DNA of 64,000 nucleotides from Pseudomonas sp. LS44 (GTDB lineage: Bacteria; Pseudomonadota; Gammaproteobacteria; Pseudomonadales; Pseudomonadaceae), in contig NZ_CP102830.1 in the NCBI RefSeq assembly GCF_024730785.1, positions 4,316,001-4,380,000 on the forward strand, read 5' to 3'. Shown piece after piece: positions 55,572 through 64,000 of the stretch (positions are counted from its first letter, which is position 1; the number at the start of each line of letters is the position of its first letter). Position numbers and translations under genes: made by a program. The notes beneath the pieces are model-generated. The model was given only the letters and a program-made list of their open reading frames with translations. It was not told the origin of the DNA and searched no databases.

Positions 55572-57689
55572 ATGTTCGCTCCCGCCAACCACGTGCATTT
55601 CCGCCTGACCATCGCCGGCCTCGCTCACGACCTGCAGGTACTCGCCTTCCACGGCCGCGAAGCCCTCAGCCAGCCGTTCGCCTTCGACCTGCAACTGGTC
55701 AGCGAGCGTCCCGATCTGGATCTGCAAAGCCTGCTGCACCGGCCGGCGTTTCTGAGCTTTTCCGCCGAGGGCGGCGGCATCCACGGGCTGATCCATAGCG
55801 TGGCCCAGGGCGAGTCCGGCCCGCGCCTGACCCGTTATCGGCTGACCCTGGTACCGCAATTGGCCTACCTGGCCCAGCGCACCAACCAGCGCATCTTTCA
55901 ACATCTGACGGTGGCGCAGATCATCGCCCAGGTCCTCGAAGAGCACGGCATCCAGGCCGATGCCTATCGCTTCCAACTCGGCGCGGCGTATCCCGAGCGC
56001 GACTACTGCGTGCAGTACGACGAATCCGACCTGCACTTCGTCCAGCGCCTGTGCGAGGAAGAGGGCATTCACTATCACTTCCAGCACAGCGCCGAGGGCC
56101 ATGTACTGATGTTCGGCGACGACCAGACGGTGTTTCGCCAACTGGCGCCGCTGGCCTATCAGCCGGACTCCGGCCTGGTCGCCGACGTGCCGGTGGCCAA
56201 GCGCTTCGGCGTGCGCCTGGCGACCCGCCCTTCGCAAGTCAACCGCCGCGACTACGACTTTCTGCAGCCGCACCTGTTGCTCGAAGCCAGTGCCTCTAGC
56301 CCCGCCGTGCCGGCGCTCGAGGACTACGACTATCCGGGGCGCTTCACCACCCGCGCGCGTGGCAAACAGCTGAGCCAACGCAGCCTGGAACGGCATCGCA
56401 GCGACGCGCAACTGGCCGAGGGCGACAGCGATCAGCCACTGCTGGCCAGCGGGCATTTCCTGCCGCTCAGCGAGCATCCGCGCAGCGACTGGAATCAGCT
56501 GTGGCTGCTCAGCGAAATCGTCCACGAAGGCAAGCAGCCGCAGGTGCTGGAAGAGTCCATCAGTGACTTCGGATCAACTCCCTCGCCCCTCTGGGGAGAG
56601 GCCGGGGGTGAGGGGTTAAGCCACTCGGATTTCCAGCAGGGTTACCGCAACCACTTCCGCGCCACGCCCTGGAACGCGCCCTACCGTCCGCCGCTGGCCC
56701 ACCCTAAACCACACATCATCGGCAGCCAGAGCGCCGTGGTCACCGGTCCCCAAGGCGAGGAAATCCACTGCGATCAACACGGTCGGGTGAAAGTGCAGTT
56801 CCACTGGGACCGCCACGGCCAGGCCGACGAGCAGACCAGCTGCTGGCTACGGGTGTCCTCCAGTTGGGCCGGCGACCGCTATGGCGGCATCGCCATCCCC
56901 CGGGTGGGCATGGAAGTGCTGGTCAGCTTTCTTGAGGGCGATCCCGACCAACCTCTGATCAGCGGCTGCCTGTACCACGCCGAACATGTGGTGCCCTACG
57001 AGCTGCCGGCACACAAGACCCGCAGTGTATTCAAGACCCTCAGCAGCCCCGGCGGCGAGGGCTACAACGAGCTGCGTATCGAGGACCGCAAGGGTCAGGA
57101 ACAGATCTTCATCCACGCCCAGCGCGACTGGGACGAGCACATCGAGCACGACCAGAAGATCCACATCGGCCACCAGCGCCACGACACGGTCGAGGCCCAC
57201 AGCTACACCGAGCTCAAGGCCGAAGAGCACCGCACCACGCATGCCGATCGCAAGGTCGAAGCGCGCGCCGATGACCACCTGAGCGTCGGCAACAACCAGC
57301 ATGTGAAGGTCGGCAGCGGACAGTTTGTCGAGGCCGGGCGGGAGATTCACCTGTCCAGCGGCCTCAAGGTCGTGCTGCAAGCCGGCAGCGAACTGACTCT
57401 CAAGGCGGGCGGCAGCTGGCTCAAGCTGGATGCCAGCGGTATCAACCTGGGCGGCGCGACCGTGCGCATCAACTCGGGCGGCAGTGCCGGCAACGGCTCG
57501 GGCATCCAGATCCAGCCAGCGGCCCTGCCAAATGCCGCGGACCAGGATCACGCCCGTGCAAAACCCAAACTGGCGCTGGCCAATTCGCAACTTTTGCTGG
57601 CACGTAAAGCCCGCCAGCTAGCGGCCAGTCGCTGTCCGCTGTGTGAGGCGTGCCGCGAGGGCGTCTGCGCCACGGAGGCCCACGCATGA
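55572..57689 (+). CDS. vgrG: T6SS spike protein VgrG (TssI)
   Basis: A 705-residue spike with the gp27/gp5 fold. FRLTIAGLAHDLQVLAFHGREALSQPFAFDLQL lies at the N-terminus, RVKVQFHWDRHGQADEQTSCWLRVSSSWAG in the gp5 OB domain, and the C-terminal region carries repeated needle-like blocks. The ATG at 55572 is preferred because GAGG lies 9 bases upstream, whereas a GTG at 55557 is in the sfa stop. Inserted in-frame is a repeat element (56580-56615). The tail holds four cysteines (688, 691, 694, 699). No PAAR domain is apparent. Confidence 0.95.
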   Translation: MFAPANHVHFRLTIAGLAHDLQVLAFHGREALSQPFAFDLQLVSERPDLDLQSLLHRPAFLSFSAEGGGIHGLIHSVAQGESGPRLTRYRLTLVPQLAYLAQRTNQRIFQHLTVAQIIAQVLEEHGIQADAYRFQLGAAYPERDYCVQYDESDLHFVQRLCEEEGIHYHFQHSAEGHVLMFGDDQTVFRQLAPLAYQPDSGLVADVPVAKRFGVRLATRPSQVNRRDYDFLQPHLLLEASASSPAVPALEDYDYPGRFTTRARGKQLSQRSLERHRSDAQLAEGDSDQPLLASGHFLPLSEHPRSDWNQLWLLSEIVHEGKQPQVLEESISDFGSTPSPLWGEAGGEGLSHSDFQQGYRNHFRATPWNAPYRPPLAHPKPHIIGSQSAVVTGPQGEEIHCDQHGRVKVQFHWDRHGQADEQTSCWLRVSSSWAGDRYGGIAIPRVGMEVLVSFLEGDPDQPLISGCLYHAEHVVPYELPAHKTRSVFKTLSSPGGEGYNELRIEDRKGQEQIFIHAQRDWDEHIEHDQKIHIGHQRHDTVEAHSYTELKAEEHRTTHADRKVEARADDHLSVGNNQHVKVGSGQFVEAGREIHLSSGLKVVLQAGSELTLKAGGSWLKLDASGINLGGATVRINSGGSAGNGSGIQIQPAALPNAADQDHARAKPKLALANSQLLLARKARQLAASRCPLCEACREGVCATEAHA
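56580..56615. repeat. CCCTCTCCC-family-like repeat inside vgrG
   Basis: The sequence CCCTCGCCCCTC ... GGGGGTGAGGGG within the vgrG frame resembles the intergenic palindromes at 24702, 34347 and 37119. It is in frame and encodes SPLWGEAGGEG at the protein level. It is a degenerate copy. Confidence 0.6.
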
Positions 57690-58537
57690 TCGACCACGCC
57701 CGTCACTGGCTGCAGACGCAATCATCCCTGGCTCGCGAGCTGTGGCTGATCGTCGACCGCCTGGCCGAGCCCGACCCGATTCAACAGCTGTTCGGCGCCG
57801 ACCTGATGCAGGACTACGTAAGTCTCTTTCAGGACAGCGCCGTGGCCGATATGGCGGAGCTCGGCCCCTGGCTGGTGCGCCTGCCGGACGGCCATGCTCC
57901 GCTGCTGCAGGCCTGGCTCGCCGAGCCCGAGCGAGCCTGGGGCTGGCTAGCCAGCGCCGAACCACTCGACCTGCAGGTTCTGGCCAATCACTGGCGCTCG
58001 CGCATGCTGGTCGACGACAACGGCCAGCGCTCGCTGTATCGCTTTCAGGATAACCGGGTGATTACGCGTCATCTGTTGGCCTTGTCTGCAGAACAGCGCG
58101 CCCTGCTCCTCGGCCCACTCAGCAGCACGCTGAGCTGGGACGGCGGCGCCTGGCAAACCATCGACAATCCGAGCCCTGGACTGTATTCCGTCCCGACACC
58201 TGCCCCCTGGCTGCATCTACCGGAACCTGAACAGGTCACCGCCGCAATCCAACGCCACAACCTGGAGCTGTGGCTATGGCAAAACCATACGTCCGCGCTG
58301 TGCCAGGCCCTCGAAACCCAGCCCTTCGATAGCTGGCTGGATGAGCGTCTGGCGCAAGGCAATGGCTGGGGCTGGCGATCGAGCGAAAGTCTGCAGTTTC
58401 TCTTGGAGCAGCACTTGAACCCCGCCTTGGCCGACCATTCCGCCTGGCTTCCGCAACCCGGCGAAACAGCCGAAATCCACTTGGCGCGCTGCCGCCACGC
58501 ATTCGCTACCTCAATCGCTCGGAGTGAGCAGGCATGA
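57686..58537 (+). CDS. DUF4123 effector-loading adaptor
   Basis: A 283-residue protein with the DUF4123 (TEC/Tap-1) pattern, including ELWLIVDRLAEPDPIQQLF near the N-terminus, GPWLVRLPD, and FRFQ-like SLYRFQDNRVITRHLLALS. Members help load specific effectors onto VgrG without becoming part of the spike. The ATG at 57686 overlaps the vgrG stop (ATGA). It overlaps the lipoprotein gene by 4 bases at its end. It probably delivers the lipase at 59290. Confidence 0.88.
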   Translation: MIDHARHWLQTQSSLARELWLIVDRLAEPDPIQQLFGADLMQDYVSLFQDSAVADMAELGPWLVRLPDGHAPLLQAWLAEPERAWGWLASAEPLDLQVLANHWRSRMLVDDNGQRSLYRFQDNRVITRHLLALSAEQRALLLGPLSSTLSWDGGAWQTIDNPSPGLYSVPTPAPWLHLPEPEQVTAAIQRHNLELWLWQNHTSALCQALETQPFDSWLDERLAQGNGWGWRSSESLQFLLEQHLNPALADHSAWLPQPGETAEIHLARCRHAFATSIARSEQA

Positions 58538-59283
58538 CGTATTTCCACGTAACTCGCCGCGTCGTCGCCCTGACGATTTCCGTTCTGCTCCTGGCTGCCT
58601 GCGACACGCTCGGCAGCACGTTCGGCGACTCCTTTACATTCGAGGGCGAGCTGCCCGCCGACTTCTCCCTCAAGGCCCAGGCCCACTACAGTGCGGCAAA
58701 TGGGTGCCTGGAGCGTCGTCAGCTCAAGTCCTTTGAGAGCGGCCTCCAGAAGGAGCCGCAGCATTACCGCTTCAGAATCCCGGTCAGTTACCGCGCCGGG
58801 GTCTGCGAAATGCGCCTGGCTCGCGTGGGTCTGTTTACCACGGGCCGCCATGGCGAACAGGAGTGGCAACACACCTACGACAACGGCGAATTGCGTGTGG
58901 TGGACAAGCTGCCGCCCGGCGCACCGGCATTTCAGGCTGATGGCAGCCTGCGCAAACAAGCCACATGCAGCTGGTGGTTCCAGATCAGCCATGCGATTTC
59001 ACGGGTGGGGCAAATCGAGAAACTCCTTAACTGCACCGGTGACGGCGCCTACTTAGTGGCCGGCGAATTACCGGGTAAGACGGTGCGGTTGGATTTCCAC
59101 GTAAACCCAGAAGAAGAGCCCTCGCACGACGACACCTGGATCAAATTTCCCGAAGGCTGGAAGCCGTGCGCTGTGGAAGAGACCGCCAGCGGCCAATGGA
59201 TGTGGTGTCGCAATCCTCCTCGATTCCGAACTTTTCAAATGAACGGCCGCACCTGCACGGTCTACCCCAACTGCACGGAGTGA
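58534..59283 (+). CDS. Lipoprotein, candidate immunity protein for the lipase effector
   Basis: A 249-residue protein with a lipobox LLLAAC (Cys23), so it is envelope-anchored facing the periplasm. Four or more cysteines in the mature part (for example GVCEMRLARV, CSWWFQ, KPCAVEE, RTCTVYPNC) suggest disulfides. No family recognised. Its position between the adaptor and the lipase gene, a 4-base overlap with the adaptor gene, and its exported nature are typical of an immunity protein against a periplasmic lipase; this is inference. Confidence 0.72.
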   Translation: MTYFHVTRRVVALTISVLLLAACDTLGSTFGDSFTFEGELPADFSLKAQAHYSAANGCLERRQLKSFESGLQKEPQHYRFRIPVSYRAGVCEMRLARVGLFTTGRHGEQEWQHTYDNGELRVVDKLPPGAPAFQADGSLRKQATCSWWFQISHAISRVGQIEKLLNCTGDGAYLVAGELPGKTVRLDFHVNPEEEPSHDDTWIKFPEGWKPCAVEETASGQWMWCRNPPRFRTFQMNGRTCTVYPNCTE

Positions 59284-59289
59284 GCAGAA

Positions 59290-61452
59290 ATGAATGCCGC
59301 TGCTACGAAGGATCGTAAAGTCGAAGCGCTGGATTGCCCGCTACGGGGGCAATGGGTCAGTTTCCGTCTGGTCGACGAACATGGTGATGGCAAGCCTTAT
59401 GCGGGCCTCGCTTATAAGCTGCATGACCGCCAGGGACAAGCCTACAAAGGCTGTCTCGATGCGGACGGTTATGCACGAGTGGAGAACTTCTACAGCGGCC
59501 CGGTGGTGCTCGATCTTTCCGATCTAGCAGCGACGGGAAATGATGTGTGGTATCGAGCGCTGAGCTCCAGGAAGGCCTTCCAACTCCCCCTCACCGCCCT
59601 ACAAGTCGCCGCCGAACAATCCTCCTGCGGCCCGCGACGCGAGTCGAACGGCACAACCTACCTGGCCGAGGAGCGCGCGACCCGCGAGCAGGCACGCTTC
59701 TATCGCGTGGAGGTCAGCGACTTCGCCACGGCAAACAAGCATCTGCCCGATCGCGATTCCACTTGGGCTCCAGCTACTTCGATCGCTCTCAAGCAAAACG
59801 CCGGGCCGGCTGCCGCACAGCCGGGCGTGGCGCTAACACCGCAGCTGCACCACGTCCTGGAGGTCAAGGCGCTGCGTGCCTACAGCCCGCTGCTATCGCT
59901 GGACAAAGGATTCTGCGCACTGAACGCCTATCACCTGGCGGTGATGAGCACCTTCGTCTATGCACCATTCGCTAACCCGACGGGCTGGATCGAATCTTAT
60001 CAATCCGCGCCGCCGCCCTATCCGCGCTCTGGCAACATCGGCCATGTGCTGCGCGAGCAACTGGCCCGCTTGAGCAAGCCGACTCAGTTCAACGACGCCG
60101 GTCCTCACCATCTACTTTGCGAAGAAGTGCCCTATTCCAAGCGCCTGGAGGTAATGCCTCACGACCCGCAGCGCTATGGGAAAGAAGCTGAAGATGGTTG
60201 GAAAAATCCCGAGGACGTGCACTTTCTCTACGACGAGGCCAGCCAAACCCAAGCCTTTATCACCCACAACGACAAACTCGTACTGATTTCCGTGCGCGGC
60301 ACCTTGGAATTCGCAGATATTGCCCGTGACCTAGATGCCCGGCAGGTACCCTATGGCGAGGGCGACGGCCAAGCGCACCGCGGCTTCTATACAGCCTTCC
60401 AAGCAGTTAAAACCTTTACCGAGCGTTACCTGAACGCCTTTCACCGTCCCGAGCAAAATATCATCGTTTGCGGTCACAGCCTCGGCGGCGCCATCGCCCT
60501 GTTGCTAGCCGAATGGTTACGCCGCAAGTGGACGGACAATATTCAGCTCTACACCTTCGGCTCCCCACGCGCCGGAGATCGGGCTTTCGTCGAGGGTGCG
60601 CAGGCGCTGACCCACCATCGCCTGGTCAACCACAACGATCCCGTCCCCGCCGTGCCCCTGCCGTGGATGGATGCGGAGTGGAAGCTGGCACTACCCGGCA
60701 CGGCGATCCTGTTTGGCTCCTTCGCCCCGCCGCTACTCGGCGTTGCGCTGTTTCTCGGTGGGCTACTCAATCTGCGTGGCGACCCCTACCAACATCACGG
60801 CGAGCAGCGGCATTTCATGCCCCGCAAACCGGGCGCTGGTAGCGAGGCAGCAATCCTCTGGCAACCCGGTTGCGCGGCCATCGACGAGCAGACCTGCGCC
60901 ACCTATACCGGAGAGATTGCTCTGGACGGCGATACGCCCAAACGCCTACCGCTCTCTGGCGGGGAACATTCCAGCAACGGTGGCTATGCCCGTGCCGCCC
61001 TCACCACGCTGCTGCGCTGGCATGCCGCCGTCGAGGAACGCGATGGTGCGCTGCTCACCAAAGGGGAAACCCAGGATATATACGGCCAATTAAACGCGCT
61101 GGAACAACAACTGGCTGCTTGGCAATTCGCTTCCTTTCCCCAGTTCCGCATGGCCGTGCGCCGCGACAACCGCTTCTACGACATGAGCGACCAACAGTTG
61201 CTGGTTTTCTACCAAGACGGCAAAACCAAGGCGGCGCAGCTGATCGACGAGCAGCGCCACACACTTTCCCGCGCTCAACAACGCCTATTGGCGCAAAGCC
61301 AGCGCCGGGTAACCCGCGAGCAAGTCTTCGGCGATCTCGACCAGCGCGAAGATTTGCCAGCGCTGATCAGCGAATGGCGCGCGCAGAAAGAAAACCGCGA
61401 AGCCGAACGAGTGGCGCAAATTCCTCTTCTCGCCGGCCCCAGCTATGCCTAA
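59290..61452 (+). CDS. T6SS class-3 lipase effector (Tle-like)
   Basis: A 720-residue protein. The N-terminal region (about 10-100) starts CPLRGQWVSFRLVDEHGDGKPYAGLAYKL, a segment I associate with Pseudomonas T6SS-linked lipases. A Lipase_3 (alpha/beta hydrolase) core follows, with nucleophile elbow GHSLGGA (Ser397) and YTFGSPRAGD (Asp430, likely acidic residue). A hydrophobic stretch near 470-495 could insert in membranes; the C-terminal 150 residues are helical. It probably hydrolyses phospholipids in target cells. It follows the lipoprotein gene by 6 bases. Confidence 0.85.
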   Translation: MNAAATKDRKVEALDCPLRGQWVSFRLVDEHGDGKPYAGLAYKLHDRQGQAYKGCLDADGYARVENFYSGPVVLDLSDLAATGNDVWYRALSSRKAFQLPLTALQVAAEQSSCGPRRESNGTTYLAEERATREQARFYRVEVSDFATANKHLPDRDSTWAPATSIALKQNAGPAAAQPGVALTPQLHHVLEVKALRAYSPLLSLDKGFCALNAYHLAVMSTFVYAPFANPTGWIESYQSAPPPYPRSGNIGHVLREQLARLSKPTQFNDAGPHHLLCEEVPYSKRLEVMPHDPQRYGKEAEDGWKNPEDVHFLYDEASQTQAFITHNDKLVLISVRGTLEFADIARDLDARQVPYGEGDGQAHRGFYTAFQAVKTFTERYLNAFHRPEQNIIVCGHSLGGAIALLLAEWLRRKWTDNIQLYTFGSPRAGDRAFVEGAQALTHHRLVNHNDPVPAVPLPWMDAEWKLALPGTAILFGSFAPPLLGVALFLGGLLNLRGDPYQHHGEQRHFMPRKPGAGSEAAILWQPGCAAIDEQTCATYTGEIALDGDTPKRLPLSGGEHSSNGGYARAALTTLLRWHAAVEERDGALLTKGETQDIYGQLNALEQQLAAWQFASFPQFRMAVRRDNRFYDMSDQQLLVFYQDGKTKAAQLIDEQRHTLSRAQQRLLAQSQRRVTREQVFGDLDQREDLPALISEWRAQKENREAERVAQIPLLAGPSYA

Positions 61453-61498
61453 GCCGTCCTCGCCAGCCACCGACCTCGCCCCATCCAGGAGAACGATC

Positions 61499-61630
61499 AT
61501 GCACCGCCTCATCCCGGCCGCCCTGTTGGCCTTGTTCATGACGCTCGCCGGCTGCTCCGGCAACTACGCCTACACCGACGATCAATACCGCCCGCTGGGC
61601 GATCCACAAGCGATGAACCGCGGCAACTGA
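61499..61630 (+). CDS. Small lipoprotein in the T6SS cluster
   Basis: A 43-residue lipoprotein precursor with a lipobox TLAGC (Cys19), leaving a mature peptide of about 25 residues ending NRGN. AGGAG lies just upstream of the ATG. It sits between the effector module and fha, the place where HSI-II clusters have a small hypothetical gene. Function is unknown. Confidence 0.7.
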   Translation: MHRLIPAALLALFMTLAGCSGNYAYTDDQYRPLGDPQAMNRGN

Positions 61631-61653
61631 GCCGCACAAGGAGCAACACCACC

Positions 61654-62847
61654 ATGGAACTGGTCTTCGAAATGGTCAGCGCCCAGCAATTCGCGCCGGG
61701 GTTGTTGACCAGCAAACGCTTCCAGCACGCCGGCGGCATTATTGGCCGCGCGCCTGAATGCGACTGGGTGATTGCCGATAACAAACGCGTGCTTTCCGGT
61801 CGTCACGCGCTGGTCAGCTATCGCGACGGGGCGTTCTTTCTCACCGACACCAGCAGCAATGGCATTCGCCTCAAAGACAGCGGCGCCGGGCTGCGCAAGG
61901 GCCAGGCCCAGCGCATCGAGCATGGCAATGTGTATTGCCTGGGCGACTTCGAAATCCGCGCGCGGCTGATCCAGGGCCCGGCGGTTTTCGCCGCCGATAT
62001 CGGCCGCGCGCAGCCCGCCGGCAGCATCATTCCCGACGATGCGTTTCTCGATCTCGATCCGCTCACCGCGCTGGAACAACAGGAGCGCGTCTACGCCGAA
62101 GTCGACGAGCTGACCCTGCTCACCCGGCCGCGCCATGAGCTGCAGCAACAGCGCGACTACGCGCGCATCGACATGGAAAACCTGCCGCTGCCGGAGTTGG
62201 TGATGCCGACGCCGTCGGTCGAGCCACCGCTCGCGGTGCAACCACCACGCCTGCCGGCCAGCTTCTGGCAGCGCTATGGCGAAGCCCTGGGTATCGACCT
62301 CGACGACCTCGACGACGAGCAGCGCGAGGCCCTGGCCCTCACCGCGGCCAAGCTGCTCAAGCACAGCATCGGCAACCTGCAGCAAAGCCTGCGCACCCGC
62401 AGCGAACTGAAAAACGAGCTGCGCCTGGCGCTGACCACGGTGCAGAGTGCGGGCAACAACCCGCTGAAACATTGCAGCGACTCGCGCCAAGCGTTGTCTG
62501 CACTGCTGCGTGACCGTCAGCCAGGCCAGCTGCCCGCGGAGCAGGCGGTGAATCGCGCCTTCCGCGATCTGCAGGCGCACCAGGTGGCGTTGCTGGCGGC
62601 CAGTCGCGCGGCCGTCAACGGCGTGCTCGAACACCTCTCGCCGGAACAACTCGCGCTGCGCTTCGAACGCGACAACAAACCGCTAATCAGCACCGCCGGC
62701 AGCCGCTGGCGCGCCTATCGCCGCCTGTATCAGGGCCTGCGCCGCGACGATGACTGGAGCGAACGACTGTTCGCCCGCGACTTCGCCCAGACCTACGAAG
62801 AACAGGTCCGCCTGATCGCCACCCTCAACTCCGACCTTCAAGGATGA
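61654..62847 (+). CDS. fha: T6SS FHA-domain protein (Fha/TagH)
   Basis: A 397-residue protein with an N-terminal forkhead-associated domain (about 25-95: GGIIGRAPECDW, SGRHALVSYRDG, DTSSNGIRL) for phosphothreonine binding. The C-terminal region is a type VI-specific helical domain. It is the likely target of a Ser/Thr kinase (stk) gene expected beyond the window. The TGA overlaps the tssJ region. Confidence 0.92.
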   Translation: MELVFEMVSAQQFAPGLLTSKRFQHAGGIIGRAPECDWVIADNKRVLSGRHALVSYRDGAFFLTDTSSNGIRLKDSGAGLRKGQAQRIEHGNVYCLGDFEIRARLIQGPAVFAADIGRAQPAGSIIPDDAFLDLDPLTALEQQERVYAEVDELTLLTRPRHELQQQRDYARIDMENLPLPELVMPTPSVEPPLAVQPPRLPASFWQRYGEALGIDLDDLDDEQREALALTAAKLLKHSIGNLQQSLRTRSELKNELRLALTTVQSAGNNPLKHCSDSRQALSALLRDRQPGQLPAEQAVNRAFRDLQAHQVALLAASRAAVNGVLEHLSPEQLALRFERDNKPLISTAGSRWRAYRRLYQGLRRDDDWSERLFARDFAQTYEEQVRLIATLNSDLQG

Positions 62848-62852
62848 AGTCC

Positions 62853-63335
62853 ATGCCACACCCTTCTACCCTGGCCCTGCTCGCTTGCCTGCTAGCCCTG
62901 AGCGGCTGCGCCTCGCTATCGCCTTATTCGGACGTGACCAAGCTCGACCTCTCGCTGCAAGGCAGCCCGACCCTCAATCCGGACCTCAACGGCCGTCCCT
63001 CGCCCATCGTGCTGCGCCTGATCGAACTGAAGCATCCGGTGGCCTTCGAAAGCGCCGATTTCTTTTCCCTCTACCAGCGCCCCAAAGAAGCCCTGAGCCC
63101 GGACCTGGTGATCCAGGAAGAACTCGAGCTGCGGCCGGGCGAAACCCGCGAGCTGAAGCTGTTGGTCGAGCCGGAGAGTCGCTATGTCGGCGTGCTGGCG
63201 GCCTATCGCGACCTGCCGGAAACCAGCTGGCGCTTCGTCATCGCGCTGAAGCCGAAGGAGCGCACGCAGATCGCCCTGCGCCTGGACGAACGCGGCATCG
63301 GCGATCTGGCTACCACCCGCGCGAAGGAGGACTGA
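62853..63335 (+). CDS. tssJ: T6SS outer-membrane lipoprotein TssJ
   Basis: A 160-residue lipoprotein with lipobox LSGC (Cys19 when starting at the ATG at 62853). It anchors the membrane complex through TssM. The ATG at 62853 is preferred because AAGGA ends 8 bases upstream; an ATG at 62844 overlapping the fha stop is an alternative. Characteristic segments are LNPDLNGRPSPIVLRLIELK and FFSLYQRPKEAL. Confidence 0.9.
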   Translation: MPHPSTLALLACLLALSGCASLSPYSDVTKLDLSLQGSPTLNPDLNGRPSPIVLRLIELKHPVAFESADFFSLYQRPKEALSPDLVIQEELELRPGETRELKLLVEPESRYVGVLAAYRDLPETSWRFVIALKPKERTQIALRLDERGIGDLATTRAKED

Positions 63336-63339
63336 GGGC

Positions 63340-64000
63340 ATGACCATGCAGAAAGTCGTCTGGCAGGAAGGCATGCTCCTGCGCCCGCAGCATTTCCAAC
63401 AACATGACCGCTATTACGATCACCAGCTGAAGACCCGCACCCAGTTGCTGGGCAGCTATGCCTGGGGATTCTTCGGCCTGGAGATCGATCGCCAGTTCCT
63501 CAGCATGGGCAAACTGGTGGTCAGCCAAGCCAGCGGCATCCTCCCCGACGGCACGTTGTTCGAAACCGGCGCCGAGCATGAACCGCTGGCGCTCGACATC
63601 CCGCCGAACACCACCAATACCCCGGTGTATCTGGCCCTGCCGCTGGTGACCGGTAATCACATCGAGACCCGCCGGCTCGAGCAGAAAGATGTCTTGGCGC
63701 GCTATACCGCCTTCGATACCGAGGTCGCCGACTCCAACGCGGGCGACACGAGCGCCAGCCAGATCAGCTGCGCTCGCCCGGAGTTTCGTCTGTTGCTCGG
63801 CGAGCAGCAGAGCGATCAGGCCTACGTGAAACTCAAGCTCTGCGACGTGCTGGATACCACGCCGGACGGGGTGATCCGCCTCGCTGCCGAGTTCATTCCC
63901 AGCTACGTGCACTTCCAGGCCAGCGGCTACCTGCTGTCGTGCCTCAAGGAAGTGCTCAGCATGCTCGCCCACCGGGGCGACATCCTCGCCGAGCGGATCC
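63340..64000 (+). CDS. tssK: T6SS baseplate protein TssK (partial, runs off the window)
   Basis: The first 220 codons of TssK, which links the baseplate to the membrane complex. The N-terminus MTMQKVVWQEGMLLRPQHFQQHDRYYDHQLKTR is diagnostic of the family. AGGAGG lies before the ATG at 63340; an ATG at 63346 is also possible. The frame is open at the window end, so the gene continues; tssL and tssM are expected next. Confidence 0.95.
   Translation, partial: MTMQKVVWQEGMLLRPQHFQQHDRYYDHQLKTRTQLLGSYAWGFFGLEIDRQFLSMGKLVVSQASGILPDGTLFETGAEHEPLALDIPPNTTNTPVYLALPLVTGNHIETRRLEQKDVLARYTAFDTEVADSNAGDTSASQISCARPEFRLLLGEQQSDQAYVKLKLCDVLDTTPDGVIRLAAEFIPSYVHFQASGYLLSCLKEVLSMLAHRGDILAERI

Overview
This window is a high-GC, tightly packed chromosome segment from a Pseudomonas (Gammaproteobacteria). 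The gene order dut-algC-argB ... pyrE-crc-rph-yicC-gmk-rpoZ-spoT-ridA ... oxyR-recG ... rubB-rubA2-rubA1-ubiC-ubiA-phoB-phoR ... phoU-pstBACS is, from general knowledge, the order of the Pseudomonas core genome. The exbB-exbD-tonB operon just before oxyR resembles the P. putida arrangement rather than that of P. aeruginosa. The species cannot be named from the sequence. No rRNA, tRNA, CRISPR array or intact insertion sequence was seen.

Layout. 1-14 kb: nucleotide, arginine, sugar-phosphate and RNA housekeeping genes, with the catabolite-repression protein Crc and the (p)ppGpp enzyme SpoT. 14-16.3 kb: a TonB energy-transduction operon. A 269-bp MITE-like element (16360-16628) follows it and precedes oxyR-recG. 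19.8-27.3 kb: an HDOD signalling protein, an HU protein, rubredoxin reductase with two rubredoxins, the first two ubiquinone genes, and small exported proteins. Several palindromic repeats are scattered here. 27.5-40.8 kb: the phosphate regulon (phoBR; phoU-pstBACS), with Pho-box-like direct repeats before phoB, before pstS and also between pstS and pstC. 40.8-43.8 kb: an MFS transporter, a thioesterase and a sugar-phosphate mutarotase.

44.2-64 kb: a type VI secretion (T6SS) cluster preceded by 384 bases of AT-rich non-coding DNA. The order is tssA-tssB-tssC-tssE-(small ORF)-(DUF2388 gene)-tssF-tssG-clpV-sfa-vgrG-DUF4123-lipoprotein-lipase-small lipoprotein-fha-tssJ-tssK. The window ends inside tssK, so tssL and tssM presumably lie beyond it; no hcp is present. 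The backbone matches the HSI-II type of P. aeruginosa as I remember it, with two additions. One is a VgrG/adaptor/lipoprotein/class-3-lipase cargo module between sfa and fha. The other is a translationally interlocked 26-codon ORF plus an exported DUF2388 protein between tssE and tssF.

The best candidates for something undescribed are the T6SS lipase effector with its likely lipoprotein immunity protein, the DUF2388/small-ORF pair inside the T6SS operon, the in-frame palindromic repeat inside vgrG, the MITE-like element, the repeats that supply stop codons, and the internal Pho box between pstS and pstC.
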